Positions 1 through 8,922 of a stretch of 64,000 nt of DNA are shown piece after piece. Position 1 is the first letter of the stretch. The number at the start of each line of letters is the position of its first letter. The translations under genes and the position numbers were made by a program. A model generated the notes under the pieces. That model worked only from the letters and a program-made list of their open reading frames with translations, searched no databases and was not told where the DNA came from. Source of the DNA: Candidatus Cybelea septentrionalis (GTDB lineage: Bacteria > Vulcanimicrobiota > Vulcanimicrobiia > Vulcanimicrobiales > Vulcanimicrobiaceae); NCBI GenBank assembly GCA_003158175.1, contig PMHJ01000023.1:1-64000 (forward strand). The letters are read 5' to 3'.

Positions 1-1209
1 AAGACGCTCGAGGAGCCGCCGCCGCACGCCGTCTTCATTCTCGCGACCACCGAGCCCGAGAAGTTGCCGGTAACCATCCTCTCGCGTTGCCAACGCTACG
101 CATTTCGCCGGATCTCCATCCCGGTCATGATCGAGAAGATGAAAGAGGTCGCCCGCGGCGAGAAGATCGCCATCGACGACGAAGCGCTCAAAGCGATCGC
201 TTACCGCGCCGATGGTGGGCTGCGCGATGCTCTGACGATGCTAGAACAGCTCGCAGCATTCTCCGCCGGGCAGACGGCGACGAGCGGGACGCTGGACCTT
301 GCGTTCGGTGCGACGGGGCGCGAGTTCGCTGCGACGCTCCTAGACGCCATCGTGGCAGGCGATGCGAGCGCGGCGCTCTCCGCCGTCGAAGCGGCAAGCG
401 ACGCGGGCGCCGATCTTACCGTGCTGACCCGTTCGCTCATCACCGGTTTTCGCCATTTGCTCGTTGCGAGGGTCGATGCCGATCTGCTGGCGACGGATTT
501 GGCTCCCGAAGACGCACGGCGCGTCGTACGCCTGGCGGCGAGTCTATCGCAAGCGATGTTGTTGCGCGCGCTGCGCATCTTTGGAGAAGCGCTCTCGCTC
601 GGGCGCTCGGGCGGCAACGCGCGACTCGAACTCGAGACTGCGCTCCTGCGCTTCATTATGGCCGGCGAAGATCCGACGCTCGATGCGCTCCGCGCCCGCC
701 TCGCGACGTTGGAGGAACGCCTCGGTTCTGCCGCGCCACCAACCGAAGAACGCGTGGCGACCGTAGCGCCCGCGGAGCCCAGCCCTCCGAGCAGCCCCGT
801 GACGGCCGTGGAAGTGGAAAAGGAAATCGCCCCACCGGTCGACGCGCCGGCGCTCTCCCTACAGAAGGTAAGAGCCGCGTGGCAAAGCATTCGCTCCAAA
901 ATCGAAAGCGAGCGGCAACCGCTGCGCGCGCCGCTCTCCCGCGCGGCAATCGATTCTCTCGAAAGTAACGCGATCGTCCTCAGGCTGCCCGACAGCTGGA
1001 GTGCCGAGTCGTTGCGCGGCCATACGAAAATCATCGAAGCGGCGATTGCCGACGTACTCGGCGTGCCGCTAAAAGTCACCCTGAGGGTCGATTCGAACTC
1101 GGGGCGCTCTAAACCGCCGGCAGCAGCGGGCGTTACCGAAGCCACGCCCGTGAGCATTGCCGACGACCCCGACGCACTCTTCGACTACGCCAATGAACGG
1201 ATACGATGA
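1..1209 (+). CDS. dnaX: DNA polymerase III subunit gamma/tau, 3' part
   Basis: Clamp-loader ATPase of the replicative polymerase. The reading frame is open from the first base of the window, so the Walker A half of the AAA+ domain lies outside. What remains starts at the sensor 1 region (ILATTEPEKLP), followed by the LSRCQRY arginine-finger segment and the sensor 2 motif GGLRDALTML. After this come the helical collar domain and a Pro/Glu/Val-rich linker, then a small C-terminal domain typical of tau-like tails. The stop overlaps the start of ybaB by 4 bases, giving the classical dnaX-ybaB-recR order. Identity is very firm; only the 5' end is missing. Confidence 0.96.
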   Translation, partial: KTLEEPPPHAVFILATTEPEKLPVTILSRCQRYAFRRISIPVMIEKMKEVARGEKIAIDDEALKAIAYRADGGLRDALTMLEQLAAFSAGQTATSGTLDLAFGATGREFAATLLDAIVAGDASAALSAVEAASDAGADLTVLTRSLITGFRHLLVARVDADLLATDLAPEDARRVVRLAASLSQAMLLRALRIFGEALSLGRSGGNARLELETALLRFIMAGEDPTLDALRARLATLEERLGSAAPPTEERVATVAPAEPSPPSSPVTAVEVEKEIAPPVDAPALSLQKVRAAWQSIRSKIESERQPLRAPLSRAAIDSLESNAIVLRLPDSWSAESLRGHTKIIEAAIADVLGVPLKVTLRVDSNSGRSKPPAAAGVTEATPVSIADDPDALFDYANERIR

Positions 1210-1514
1210 ATCAAGCACAGTTGATGGCCCAAGTCAAAAAGATGCAGGCCGAGATGACCAAGGCGCAAGATGAGCTCGCCAATACGATCGTCAGCGGAAG
1301 CGCTGCCGGCGGAGCGGTAACGGCCGACGTCAGTTGCGACCAGCGCGTAAAGCGGGTTAGGATCGCAAAGGAAGCTGCGGATCCGGAGGATCTCGAAACG
1401 CTCGAAGACCTCGTGATGGTCGCGGTGAACGATGCGCTCGCCAAAGCCGCGGAAACGTCCGCGAAGCGGATGGCTTCGGTGACTGGCGGAATGCGCGTTC
1501 CCGGATTAATGTGA
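1206..1514 (+). CDS. ybaB: YbaB/EbfC family nucleoid-associated protein
   Basis: Small DNA-binding protein of 102 residues, the usual family length. The N-terminal helix (MAQVKKMQAEMTKAQDEL) is the dimerising and DNA-contacting helix of YbaB. The C-terminal part has the family beta-sheet and a closing helix ending in GGMRVPGLM. ATG overlaps the dnaX stop and its own stop overlaps the GTG of recR, so the three genes are translationally coupled. Known relatives bind DNA as dimers and often sit between dnaX and recR; the exact role here is inferred from that context. Confidence 0.95.
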   Translation: MNQAQLMAQVKKMQAEMTKAQDELANTIVSGSAAGGAVTADVSCDQRVKRVRIAKEAADPEDLETLEDLVMVAVNDALAKAAETSAKRMASVTGGMRVPGLM

Positions 1515-2110
1515 CGACGGTCGCAAGCCCGGTCGCGGCCCTAATCAACGAATTCAGCAAACTGCCGACGATTGGTCCGAAAACTGCGGCCCGGTTGGTC
1601 TTTCACCTCCTAAACCGCCCACGTAACGAGGCGCAGAGCCTTGCCGAAGCGATTCTCGCGGTCAAGGACAAGGTTCACTTCTGCTCGATCTGCTACTCGC
1701 TTTCCGAGCAGGACCCGTGCGAATTCTGCACGGACGACCGGCGCGATGCTCGCGTGATCTGCGTCGTTGCGGAGGCGAAGGACGTTTATGCGATCGAACG
1801 CACGGGCGCTTTCAAGGGCCGTTATCACGTGCTAGGCGGCTTGATCTCGCCGATGGACGGCATCGGTCCCGCCCAATTGCACGTGAAAGAACTTATCGAG
1901 CGCATGGCACGCGAGGAACCGGGGGAGATCATTCTTGCTACGAATCCGAACGCAGAGGGCGAAGCGACGGCACTCTATCTATCGCGTTTGCTGCAGCCGC
2001 TGGGCTCGATCGTCAGTCGCCTCGCCTACGGCTTGCCGATCGGCGGCGAACTCGATTACGCCGACGAACTGACCATCGCGAAGGCCTTAGAGGGCCGCAG
2101 AACGTTATAG
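1511..2110 (+). CDS. recR: Recombination mediator protein RecR
   Basis: Works with RecF/RecO to load RecA at gaps. The 199-residue product has the N-terminal helix-hairpin-helix (KLPTIGPKTAARLVFHLL), a four-cysteine zinc finger (CSIC then CEFC, about residues 57-72), and a Toprim domain starting at VICVVAEAKD. The C-terminal part includes ATNPNAEGEATALYL and the family ending RLAYGLPIGGELDYADE. It starts with GTG, overlapping the ybaB stop by 4 bases. Length and all motifs match the family. A strong intrinsic terminator follows about 110 bases after the stop. Confidence 0.97.
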   Translation: MTTVASPVAALINEFSKLPTIGPKTAARLVFHLLNRPRNEAQSLAEAILAVKDKVHFCSICYSLSEQDPCEFCTDDRRDARVICVVAEAKDVYAIERTGAFKGRYHVLGGLISPMDGIGPAQLHVKELIERMAREEPGEIILATNPNAEGEATALYLSRLLQPLGSIVSRLAYGLPIGGELDYADELTIAKALEGRRTL

Positions 2111-2219
2111 AATCATCACCGGTTGTTTGTTCCAATCGGCAGTGACGAACGGTCTAGACAGCTTTGCGTAGAGAACCATTTCGTCGTTCCAGCTACAATC
2201 TCTAAAGCGGGTGTGGGGA

Positions 2220-2250
2220 GAGGCGCCGTCGACACGGCGCCTCTTTTTTT
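2220..2250 (+). terminator. Rho-independent terminator of the dnaX-ybaB-recR operon
   Basis: A perfect 10-bp stem (2220-2229 with 2234-2243, GC-rich) with a 4-base loop is followed at once by seven T residues (2244-2250). It lies 110 bases after recR and ends just before the convergent MOSC gene. Confidence 0.93.
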
Positions 2251-2259
2251 ATTTGGCGC

Positions 2260-2892
2260 TTAGGACAAAATCAAAGGATCGCCGACGCTGGCGATCCCGG
2301 GCTCGAGGACGTCGCAATAGATTCCCATCCACGCGTTCCGCTGCGCCGCCAAGAAACGCAGAATCCGCGGATCCGAGGTTTCACCCAGCGGATGGTAGGT
2401 CACGGTGACGCAGCGCTCGATCGGGGAACGGACGCGTAACCGCGCCGTTCCAACTTGAAGCCGTGCATCGACGAGCGCTTGCTCCAAAGGTACGGGGTCC
2501 GAGCTTCCCTCGCACGCACGTACGAAGAAGTTCGGACGGAACCGTTCCCATTCAACGTGGTAGCCAACATGCGCGTCGAGCTCGCGCAACCAGTCGTCGA
2601 CGAGTATCGAAATCGGCGCGACATCGAAAAAATGTTCTCCGCGGCGAACTTCCACGGTAACGTTGCGCTCTTTTGCGCTGGCCAGCGCGGCGGCCGCATC
2701 CTGCAGGAGATGAAGACGGTCGTGCTCCTTACCGCGGTAGGTGTTTCCTTCGCGCGTCCCCTGGAGTGCAAAAAGCGCGCCCGAGCGATCGCCGGGAATT
2801 CCAGAAGACTCCACCTTGACGCAATCGAGGGCGACGCCTCGCAGGCTCTTGATCGGATAGCGGCGGACCGCTTCGAGCGTGCCGATCACCAT
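2260..2892 (-). CDS. MOSC domain-containing protein
   Basis: Predicted sulfur-carrier or molybdenum-cofactor-linked protein of 210 residues. The N-terminal beta-barrel begins GTLEAVRRYPIKSLRGVAL, the hallmark of MOSC_N domains. The MOSC core contains GIPGDRSGALF, the FRPNFFV segment and the conserved SPIERCVTVTYHPLGE with a cysteine, followed by LRFLAAQRNAWMGIYCDVLEPG. Relatives include YcbX/YiiM and mARC-type proteins that handle N-hydroxylated substrates. ATG at 2892 begins directly before the domain; an upstream in-frame start would add an unconserved basic stretch. The partner reductase is not visible nearby. Confidence 0.85.
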   Translation of the reverse strand: MVIGTLEAVRRYPIKSLRGVALDCVKVESSGIPGDRSGALFALQGTREGNTYRGKEHDRLHLLQDAAAALASAKERNVTVEVRRGEHFFDVAPISILVDDWLRELDAHVGYHVEWERFRPNFFVRACEGSSDPVPLEQALVDARLQVGTARLRVRSPIERCVTVTYHPLGETSDPRILRFLAAQRNAWMGIYCDVLEPGIASVGDPLILS

Positions 2893-2944
2893 AGGCGCGC
2901 TTTCCCCGGAGGTTTTCCGTTCGCCTTGCCGCGAACCGCGCGCG

Positions 2945-4063
2945 ATGGAGCTTCGACCGCGCAATCTCGTTGAGATGTTCGATCTCGCGGTCTCACTCTA
3001 CGGTCGGAACTTTCTCGTGCTCGTGGGTATCGTTGCCGTGACGGCCGTCCCCCTCGCATTGCTGCAGTATCCCGTGACGCGGATGGAGCAGCCGCAACTC
3101 GACGCCGCGATGCGTCTCCTGGAGCATCCCGAGATCGCCGCGCGGCAGATTCCACCCGCGTTCAATTCGCCCAGGGCGTTGGCGCTTTCGATAGTGCTGA
3201 CGCTCCTGGGGTATCTCGTGTGGGCGTTCTGTCTCGGCGCGATTGCAGAGGGTGTCGCTCGCATCTATGCGGGCTCGACGATCGAGTTCGCGGCCAGCTG
3301 GCGAGCCGTGTTGCGTCGCTGGCTCTCGATCGCGGCGGTGCTGAGCCTCGCCGTGCTCGCCTTGGTCGTGTGCGACGCGACGGCGGTCGCGCTGGTGACA
3401 ATTTTTGTTTCTCTCGCCGCCGTCTTCGCACCGGCGTCTCTTCCTACCATAACGGTCACTGCCATGCTTCTCGTCTTGCTGACGGCGACGCTGACGCCGG
3501 CGTTGCTGGCGATGCCCTGCGTTTTCGGTGTCTACGGCATCACGCTCGAGTCTCTCGGAGCGGTCGCTGCGCTTCGCGTAAGCTTTGGTCGAATCTTTAC
3601 CCGCGCCGAGTTTCGCCGTTCGGTGATCTGCGCGACGGCCGTCGGCACGCTGGCATTTGGATGTTCGGCCGTCCTTGGAGTTTTCGCGATGTCGGGTCTG
3701 GCGCGGTGGACCGCAGTCTACGTCGCACTCGATGCCGTAGCGCGCACGCTCCTCGTCCCGTTTGTCGGCCTCGTTCTGGCGCTCTATTACTTCGACGTTC
3801 GGATTCGACACGAAGGTTTCGACCTCGAATCCGGTTTGGATCGCGCAACCGTGACCGGCGCGGCCGGAGAGCCGGCCTATGCCGCGACGGCCTATCTCTC
3901 CGGCGCGCAACGGGTCTTGGTCGCGCGTTTTCTGGAGCGCCGCAACGGGTTTTCAGCCTCGCGGCGGGACGCGCTTGCTGCTCGTCTCGCGCAGCCCGCG
4001 CGTCAACGAGTACCTCCCGAGTTGCAAGGCTTAGACGACGAGTCGCTCCTGGAACGACTCTGA
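2945..4063 (+). CDS. Multi-pass membrane protein of unknown function
   Basis: A 372-residue integral membrane protein. The N-terminus (LRPRNLVEMFDLAVSLYGRNF) resembles the cytoplasmic lead-in of the membrane domain seen in glycerophosphodiester phosphodiesterase-like proteins, followed by five to six hydrophobic segments. The soluble C-terminal tail is Arg/Ala-rich. No catalytic motif is visible. ATG at 2945 was chosen because the extra upstream residues of the open frame run into the divergent MOSC gene and look unconserved. It is divergent from the MOSC gene with a 52-base gap. Confidence 0.65.
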   Translation: MELRPRNLVEMFDLAVSLYGRNFLVLVGIVAVTAVPLALLQYPVTRMEQPQLDAAMRLLEHPEIAARQIPPAFNSPRALALSIVLTLLGYLVWAFCLGAIAEGVARIYAGSTIEFAASWRAVLRRWLSIAAVLSLAVLALVVCDATAVALVTIFVSLAAVFAPASLPTITVTAMLLVLLTATLTPALLAMPCVFGVYGITLESLGAVAALRVSFGRIFTRAEFRRSVICATAVGTLAFGCSAVLGVFAMSGLARWTAVYVALDAVARTLLVPFVGLVLALYYFDVRIRHEGFDLESGLDRATVTGAAGEPAYAATAYLSGAQRVLVARFLERRNGFSASRRDALAARLAQPARQRVPPELQGLDDESLLERL

Positions 4064-4082
4064 AAGAAGCTCAGGGCTTCTT
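4064..4082. terminator. Weak hairpin between convergent genes
   Basis: A 7-bp stem (4064-4070 with 4076-4082) with a 5-base loop lies between the stop at 4063 and the end of the convergent gene, covering the latter's stop codon. There is no real T tract, so a termination role is only possible. Confidence 0.3.
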
Positions 4083-5066
4083 GCGAAGCCTGCCGACGAG
4101 GTCGCGCGCTGCGCGCATTGCGTCGGCTTTGGTGCGATCGTAGAGCGCGGAGGCCTGACCCTTCGTCATGTAGTCGCCGTGCTCGTGAAAGAACGCGACG
4201 CCTTCGCCCACCACGATCGTACCTGCATACGCAATCGCGCCCTTGATCGCGATGCCGGCGATCGGCACGAATCCGACCAGTTCCCGCGCCAGCGTTCGCC
4301 AGCCGAAGCCGCCGCCGATGATCGGCAAGAGCTGCCACGTCCGGCCTAGATCCGGATCGCGCCCGTACGCCGCTTCGATGTGGAGCATCAGCATCACCTG
4401 AATCCCGGTGATCGCAACCATGTCGCCAGCCGAGGCGAATGCGCCGAGGACCAAACCGACGAGCGGAATATGATCCACGACCGCGCTTGCGAGTGCTACT
4501 TTTAGGGCGTTGTTCGCGGCATCGCGCGTGAGCTTGGCAGCGACGCTCTCGCGCAAGACCGGCAAGTTTCTGCCGACGGCGATTTCGACGCCGACGGCGC
4601 ATTCGACCAGATGCGGAAAGAAGCGTCCCCGCAGCGCCGGCGCATCGAGTGATTGCACCACATATTCGCCGCACGTTCCCGGCGCCGGCGGAGCGGCGGG
4701 TCCCGCCGGTACTCCCTGCGGGTCCAATGTAAGGGCGAGAATAGGAACGCGCAAGACCGAGAGCGACGAAAAGTCGGCATTCGTGCAATCGCCGGGATGC
4801 CCGAGAAAGATTGCGGCGCGAATCTCCCGAGGATTGGTCACGAGTGGGGTTTGCATCGCGACGGTCTCAAGGCAGGCTGCGGCCTCGATCGGTACGGTCA
4901 TCTGGCCGTGCCCCGAGAGCAGCAACGCTCGAAGCTGCGCAATCAGCGACGCATCGCCGCAGAGTAAGAAGCGAAAGGGCTTACGCACGTGCGTATGCAC
5001 CGCGCGCACGTCGATTCTTTTGCGAACGAGCGTAAAAAGGTTGCGTGCGTCGGCTGCAGCGGTCAT
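4071..5066 (-). CDS. DUF697-like membrane-associated protein
   Basis: A 331-residue protein. The N-terminal part (residues 1-110) reads like a Rossmann-type sensor fold with no obvious catalytic motif. The C-terminal half carries two hydrophobic glycine-rich segments (around DHIPLVGLVLGAFASAGDM and VGFVPIAGIAIKGAIAYAG), the pattern of DUF697/YcjF-type domains that often accompany GTPases. The start at 5066 lies 5 bases after the stop of the M48 peptidase gene, so the two are probably one operon. No GTPase domain is present. The family assignment is by pattern only. Confidence 0.6.
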   Translation of the reverse strand: MTAAADARNLFTLVRKRIDVRAVHTHVRKPFRFLLCGDASLIAQLRALLLSGHGQMTVPIEAAACLETVAMQTPLVTNPREIRAAIFLGHPGDCTNADFSSLSVLRVPILALTLDPQGVPAGPAAPPAPGTCGEYVVQSLDAPALRGRFFPHLVECAVGVEIAVGRNLPVLRESVAAKLTRDAANNALKVALASAVVDHIPLVGLVLGAFASAGDMVAITGIQVMLMLHIEAAYGRDPDLGRTWQLLPIIGGGFGWRTLARELVGFVPIAGIAIKGAIAYAGTIVVGEGVAFFHEHGDYMTKGQASALYDRTKADAMRAARDLVGRLRKKP

Positions 5067-5071
5067 GGGCC

Positions 5072-7132
5072 CTACAATCCGAGCTTGTCTAGATCGATCG
5101 CCAATGTTCCGTCGGCCTTGCGCAGCTCCTTGGCCGGGTCGTCGGTGTAATCGAGATAGACCAAGCCCATGAAGATTTCCAGTGGCCATGCGTGCATCTT
5201 GTGCGCGTTCGCGACGTCGATGACCGTTTGGTTTGAGCTCTTGGCTTCTGCGATAACGCTCTCGGGCGTACTCTTGATGTCGGCGGCCACGATGGTCGCC
5301 GCCGCAACGTCGCCCGGCGTCAGATCGTCGCGCAGCATCGTCCGGTAATCGATGCCGCTCGAACCGAAGCGCTGTTGCAGCGCGTATCGAAGCGTCGAAT
5401 AGAGCTCTGGCGAAGTGCCCAGCCCTAACAGCGTGACGCGCGTGGAGAGCTGGCGCGCCCGTGCGAGATTGAAGAGCTGCGAGCCCTGTGAGGCCGCCGT
5501 CGCGGCTGCGTTGAACTCGTCGACGTTCTTGTGCATCAAGGGCGCCAGCGTGGAGTACTCGCTCGGAGTGATATCGCCGTTGAAACTGATCTGGGCGCGG
5601 TCGAGTTCTTTGAGCAGCTCGTCGAGATCGCCCAACGACTGGTCGAGCATCGTGAGGGAGGCGCGAGCCGCGTCGACGGAACGCAGCATCTCGCCATCGG
5701 CGAGCGTCAGCCCGTTCATCATCGATGGATACGAGGGAAGAATCGCCAGAGACTCGGCCGGCACCGGACTCATCGAAAGCGGCGCGAGCATCTCGGAATA
5801 AATGTCCGCGCTCTCTTTGAGGAGCCCGCTCTCCTTATTCTTCTCGAGCGAGCCTACACCGCCGATCGGGCTCTGGTCGCTCCCGGCGTCTTCCAGCGTG
5901 CTGTTGATAGAGCGCGCTATCGAGGTTATGTTCTTGACGACCGCCTCGACGCGCGAGCCGCGGTGAATGTTGATCCGGCTGAAGTCCGGGATTTCGTATT
6001 GCAGGGTCTCGAGCCGGCTCTGGACGGCCTTGACCTGGCCCTTACCCTCCGCCGCGCGATCGGAAATTTGCGTCGCATCCTGGAGTTGAGCGGCCTGCGC
6101 CGCCTGCACCATGCCCTGCAGCTTAGGCAGGTTCGGCTTGGTGAGCGTTACTCGCTGCACTTCCATCTCGCGCAAAGCGGCGATCCGCTGATTCGCCGTC
6201 GCGCGCGTCATCGGCGATCCCAGTTGAGCGGCCTCCGCTAAGGTTTGCTCGCTCTTGTTGGGTAGGCCGAGCGCGAGCTCCGATTGACCGAGCTCGAGCA
6301 AGGCTTCGGAACTTTGTGGATCCTTCGCGAGAATTTGATCGAGCCGCAAGCGCGCAAACGAGTAGCGAGCGCGCTCCTCATCGCTCGACGCTTCGACGAG
6401 TTGCTGGGCCGACGTGACTTCCGTGGGATCGAGCTCGGGATAGCCCATCAAGTGCGCGACGCGCGCCTTGGGATCGGGGTGGTCCTCGAGGTACTTACTG
6501 ACGGCGTCGTCGTGCTCGTCTTGCAGCACGCCAAGATGCGCCATGATCGTTACCATTGCCTCGGGATCGTAGCCGGCGCGCGACATCAGCTGCAGCCCGT
6601 AACGGTCGGCCTGGATCTCGTCTTCGCGCGACATCTTCATCAGCAGTCCCTCTTCGGCGAGGCCGCCGAACTCGTAGAGGATCGGAGAAAACATCGAAGC
6701 GATTCCGAACAGAATGTTGAGAATTTCCGCTTTCGAGTTGGAAGTAAGGACGTGCCGCCGCTCGATGTGGCCTGTTTCGTGTCCCATCACGCCGGCCAGC
6801 TCGTCGTCCGATTGAACGAAGTCGATGAGGCCTTCGTTGATGTAGACGAAGCCGCCCATCGTCGCGAACGAGTTTACCTGACTGTCCTTGATGATCTTGA
6901 CCGAATAGGGAACGTCTTTGCGCGCCACCTGATTCCAAAGGTTCCCGGCGATGCCTTGGACGTACGAGTTGAGCAGCGGGTCGGTTTCGATGACGCTGCT
7001 GGCGACGATCTGCTGATCCTCCGCTTGACCCATGGCGATCTCGGCTTGGGTCGACGTCGCACCGATGCGTGCCGGGCACATGGCACAGAGCAGTGAGACG
7101 ATCGTAAAAATGGGAACGGTGCGACGCAGCAT
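5072..7132 (-). CDS. Secreted M48-family zinc metalloprotease
   Basis: A 686-residue exported peptidase resembling BepA/LoiP-type proteins. An N-terminal signal peptide (VPIFTIVSLLCAMCPARIGA) precedes the domain. The zinc motif is H118-E119-T-G-H122, followed by a third ligand in the segment around E172 (DEIQADRYG). The long C-terminal half (from about residue 250) is helical and TPR-like at first, then of unknown type. Relatives degrade or chaperone misassembled outer-membrane proteins; the substrate here is unknown. It shares a 141-base divergent region with minC and is followed by the DUF697-like gene. Confidence 0.88.
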   Translation of the reverse strand: MLRRTVPIFTIVSLLCAMCPARIGATSTQAEIAMGQAEDQQIVASSVIETDPLLNSYVQGIAGNLWNQVARKDVPYSVKIIKDSQVNSFATMGGFVYINEGLIDFVQSDDELAGVMGHETGHIERRHVLTSNSKAEILNILFGIASMFSPILYEFGGLAEEGLLMKMSREDEIQADRYGLQLMSRAGYDPEAMVTIMAHLGVLQDEHDDAVSKYLEDHPDPKARVAHLMGYPELDPTEVTSAQQLVEASSDEERARYSFARLRLDQILAKDPQSSEALLELGQSELALGLPNKSEQTLAEAAQLGSPMTRATANQRIAALREMEVQRVTLTKPNLPKLQGMVQAAQAAQLQDATQISDRAAEGKGQVKAVQSRLETLQYEIPDFSRINIHRGSRVEAVVKNITSIARSINSTLEDAGSDQSPIGGVGSLEKNKESGLLKESADIYSEMLAPLSMSPVPAESLAILPSYPSMMNGLTLADGEMLRSVDAARASLTMLDQSLGDLDELLKELDRAQISFNGDITPSEYSTLAPLMHKNVDEFNAAATAASQGSQLFNLARARQLSTRVTLLGLGTSPELYSTLRYALQQRFGSSGIDYRTMLRDDLTPGDVAAATIVAADIKSTPESVIAEAKSSNQTVIDVANAHKMHAWPLEIFMGLVYLDYTDDPAKELRKADGTLAIDLDKLGL

Positions 7133-7273
7133 GCGATGTACTTTCCTTTACCGAACGGCCTGCCTGGAGGTTACGCTTGGTCTCTGTGTATTATATGTGG
7201 ACAACGCCAAGATCTTGCGAGTCGTTTGTGGACGAACAAGGGGATGCCCCCCCTACTTCTCGGAGAGCGTAGC

Positions 7274-8131
7274 GTGACACTCTTGCGAGGGAGGCGCGAT
7301 GGCCTCGAAGTGACGTTGTCGCCCTATGACCTTGCCGGAGGGTTTGCGGAGCTGCAGGCTCGGCTTACCGAGCAGCCTAGCTTTTATCGCGGCGCCTCCG
7401 CAATCGTAAACTTCGGCGCCGCGTCACCCTCATCCGACGATCTCAGCCGGCTTCGCGATCTCCTCGAGGGCGCCGGGATCGCGTTGCGGGGTGTCGCGGG
7501 ATTCGACGAGGGGCTCGAGGGTTTAGCGCAACGCGAGGGGCTTTCGTTCGAATCACCGCGCGCGGAGCTCGAGCGGCGTCGCGCGATGCGGCCGCGCGAG
7601 GCCGCGCGGCTCTCGGATGCGGCACGCTCGCTCGTTGCCGACTTCGCCGGCGCGCGTGACGATATCGCGCAGCGCCGGCGGCGAGGCGAGGCAAGCGTAC
7701 CACGTCAGCAGCCCGATCCGCCCTCTGCTCTTCCGGCGCCGGCGCTGCACGCGGTCGAAGCGCCGCCGGCCACGCTCTACCACGCCGCGACCTTGCGAGG
7801 CGGACAAGTGCTTCACCATACCGGCAATATCGTCGTCGTCGGCGACGTTAATCCCGGCGCCGAGCTGCTAGCAACCGGCGACATCCTCGTCTTCGGACGG
7901 CTTGCCGGCATTGCTCACGCGGGCGCCCAAGGGGACGATAGCGCTCGGATCTACGCCCTCGACTTGGCTCCGACGCAGCTTCGCATCGCAACTTCGATCG
8001 CGGCCGACGCGGAGCCAAAAAAGCGGACGACGCCGGTGCCCGAAGCCGCGATTGCTCGCGACGGACGGATCGTCGTCCTCGCGCTGGACCGTCTCGGCGA
8101 GCTCGAAGATTCGGGAGCGGCGTCGACGTGA
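7274..8131 (+). CDS. minC: Septum site-determining protein MinC
   Basis: Inhibitor of FtsZ assembly, recruited to the membrane by MinD. The N-terminal domain (residues 1-100) fits MinC_N. A basic Arg/Ala-rich linker follows. The C-terminal domain (from about residue 175) is the right-handed beta-helix with LRGGQVLHHTGNIVVVGDVNPGAELLATGDI cut here into its signature pieces: RGGQ, GDVNPGAE and TGDILVFGRL. GTG at 7274 is preferred because a GGAGAG ribosome site sits 6 bases before it; ATG at 7244 would put the site too close. The stop overlaps minD by 4 bases. Confidence 0.9.
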   Translation: MTLLRGRRDGLEVTLSPYDLAGGFAELQARLTEQPSFYRGASAIVNFGAASPSSDDLSRLRDLLEGAGIALRGVAGFDEGLEGLAQREGLSFESPRAELERRRAMRPREAARLSDAARSLVADFAGARDDIAQRRRRGEASVPRQQPDPPSALPAPALHAVEAPPATLYHAATLRGGQVLHHTGNIVVVGDVNPGAELLATGDILVFGRLAGIAHAGAQGDDSARIYALDLAPTQLRIATSIAADAEPKKRTTPVPEAAIARDGRIVVLALDRLGELEDSGAAST

Positions 8132-8919
8132 AGGCGCGCAAAATCGTGGTGACGTCAGGCAAAGGCGGCGTCGGCAAGACGACGACCACCGCGAATCTCG
8201 GTGCCACGCTGGCAAAGCGCGGGAAGCGCGTCATTCTGATCGACGCGGACATCGGCTTGCGTAACCTAGATCTGGTGCTCGGGCTCGAAAAACGTATCGT
8301 TTTCGATTTAGTCGAAGTCGCCGAAGGACGCTGCCAGTTGCGTCAAGCCCTCATCAAAGACAAACGCTTTGAGTCACTGTCGATCTTGCCCGCCGCCCAG
8401 ACGAGGGAGAAGGACGCGATCTCGCTCCCGCAGTTTAGCGCAATCGTCGAGCTCGCCGCGGAGCAGGCCGACTACGTGCTGATCGATTGCCCGGCGGGCA
8501 TCGAAACCGGCTTTCGGAATGCCGTTGGTGGAGCGACCGAGGCCATCGTGGTCACAACTCCGGAAGTGAGTGCAATTCGAGACGCCGATCGCGTCGTCGG
8601 AAAGATCGCCGACGAAGGCAAGCCGATTCGCTTGATCATCAACCGGCTGCGACCCGAGATGGTACGCAGCGGCGACATGCTCTCGGTGGAGGACGTTTGC
8701 GAGGTGCTCGCAGTCGAGCTCTTAGGCGTCGTGCCTGACGACGAAGAGGTCATCGACACCACCAATCGCGGCGAGCCGATCGTATTGAACGATTCCAGTC
8801 GCCTTGGGGCAATCTACGACAAAATCGCTCGCCGATTAGAAGGCGAAATCGTGCCCTTCACCAACTTCGACGGCCAAGGTTTCTTCGGACGTCTCATCGA
8901 CGCGTTGAAAGCGGGGTAG
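8128..8919 (+). CDS. minD: Septum site-determining ATPase MinD, first copy
   Basis: Deviant Walker A ATPase that binds membrane as an ATP dimer and recruits MinC. The P-loop is GKGGVGKTTT near the N-terminus. IDADIGLRNLDLVLGLE and YVLIDCPAGIE give switch I and Walker B. The C-terminal end, GFFGRLIDALKAG, is an amphipathic membrane-targeting helix. The 263-residue length is typical. GTG at 8128 overlaps the minC stop. A second, clearly related minD follows 3 bases downstream, which is unusual; both copies keep every catalytic motif. Confidence 0.95.
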   Translation: MKARKIVVTSGKGGVGKTTTTANLGATLAKRGKRVILIDADIGLRNLDLVLGLEKRIVFDLVEVAEGRCQLRQALIKDKRFESLSILPAAQTREKDAISLPQFSAIVELAAEQADYVLIDCPAGIETGFRNAVGGATEAIVVTTPEVSAIRDADRVVGKIADEGKPIRLIINRLRPEMVRSGDMLSVEDVCEVLAVELLGVVPDDEEVIDTTNRGEPIVLNDSSRLGAIYDKIARRLEGEIVPFTNFDGQGFFGRLIDALKAG

Positions 8920-8922
8920 CGC

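Noticed and set aside
201-1157. Long open frame antisense to dnaX (318 codons)
   Set aside because: It is an Ala/Ser/Arg-rich mirror of the dnaX codons, as expected in GC-rich DNA, with no recognisable domain.
6284-7096. Open frame of 270 codons opposite the M48 protease
   Set aside because: It is the complement of the coding strand for the HETGH protease; no domain or ribosome site supports it.
7185-7200. TATTATAT box as minC promoter
   Set aside because: No acceptable -35 hexamer lies 16-18 bases upstream, so a promoter cannot be placed.
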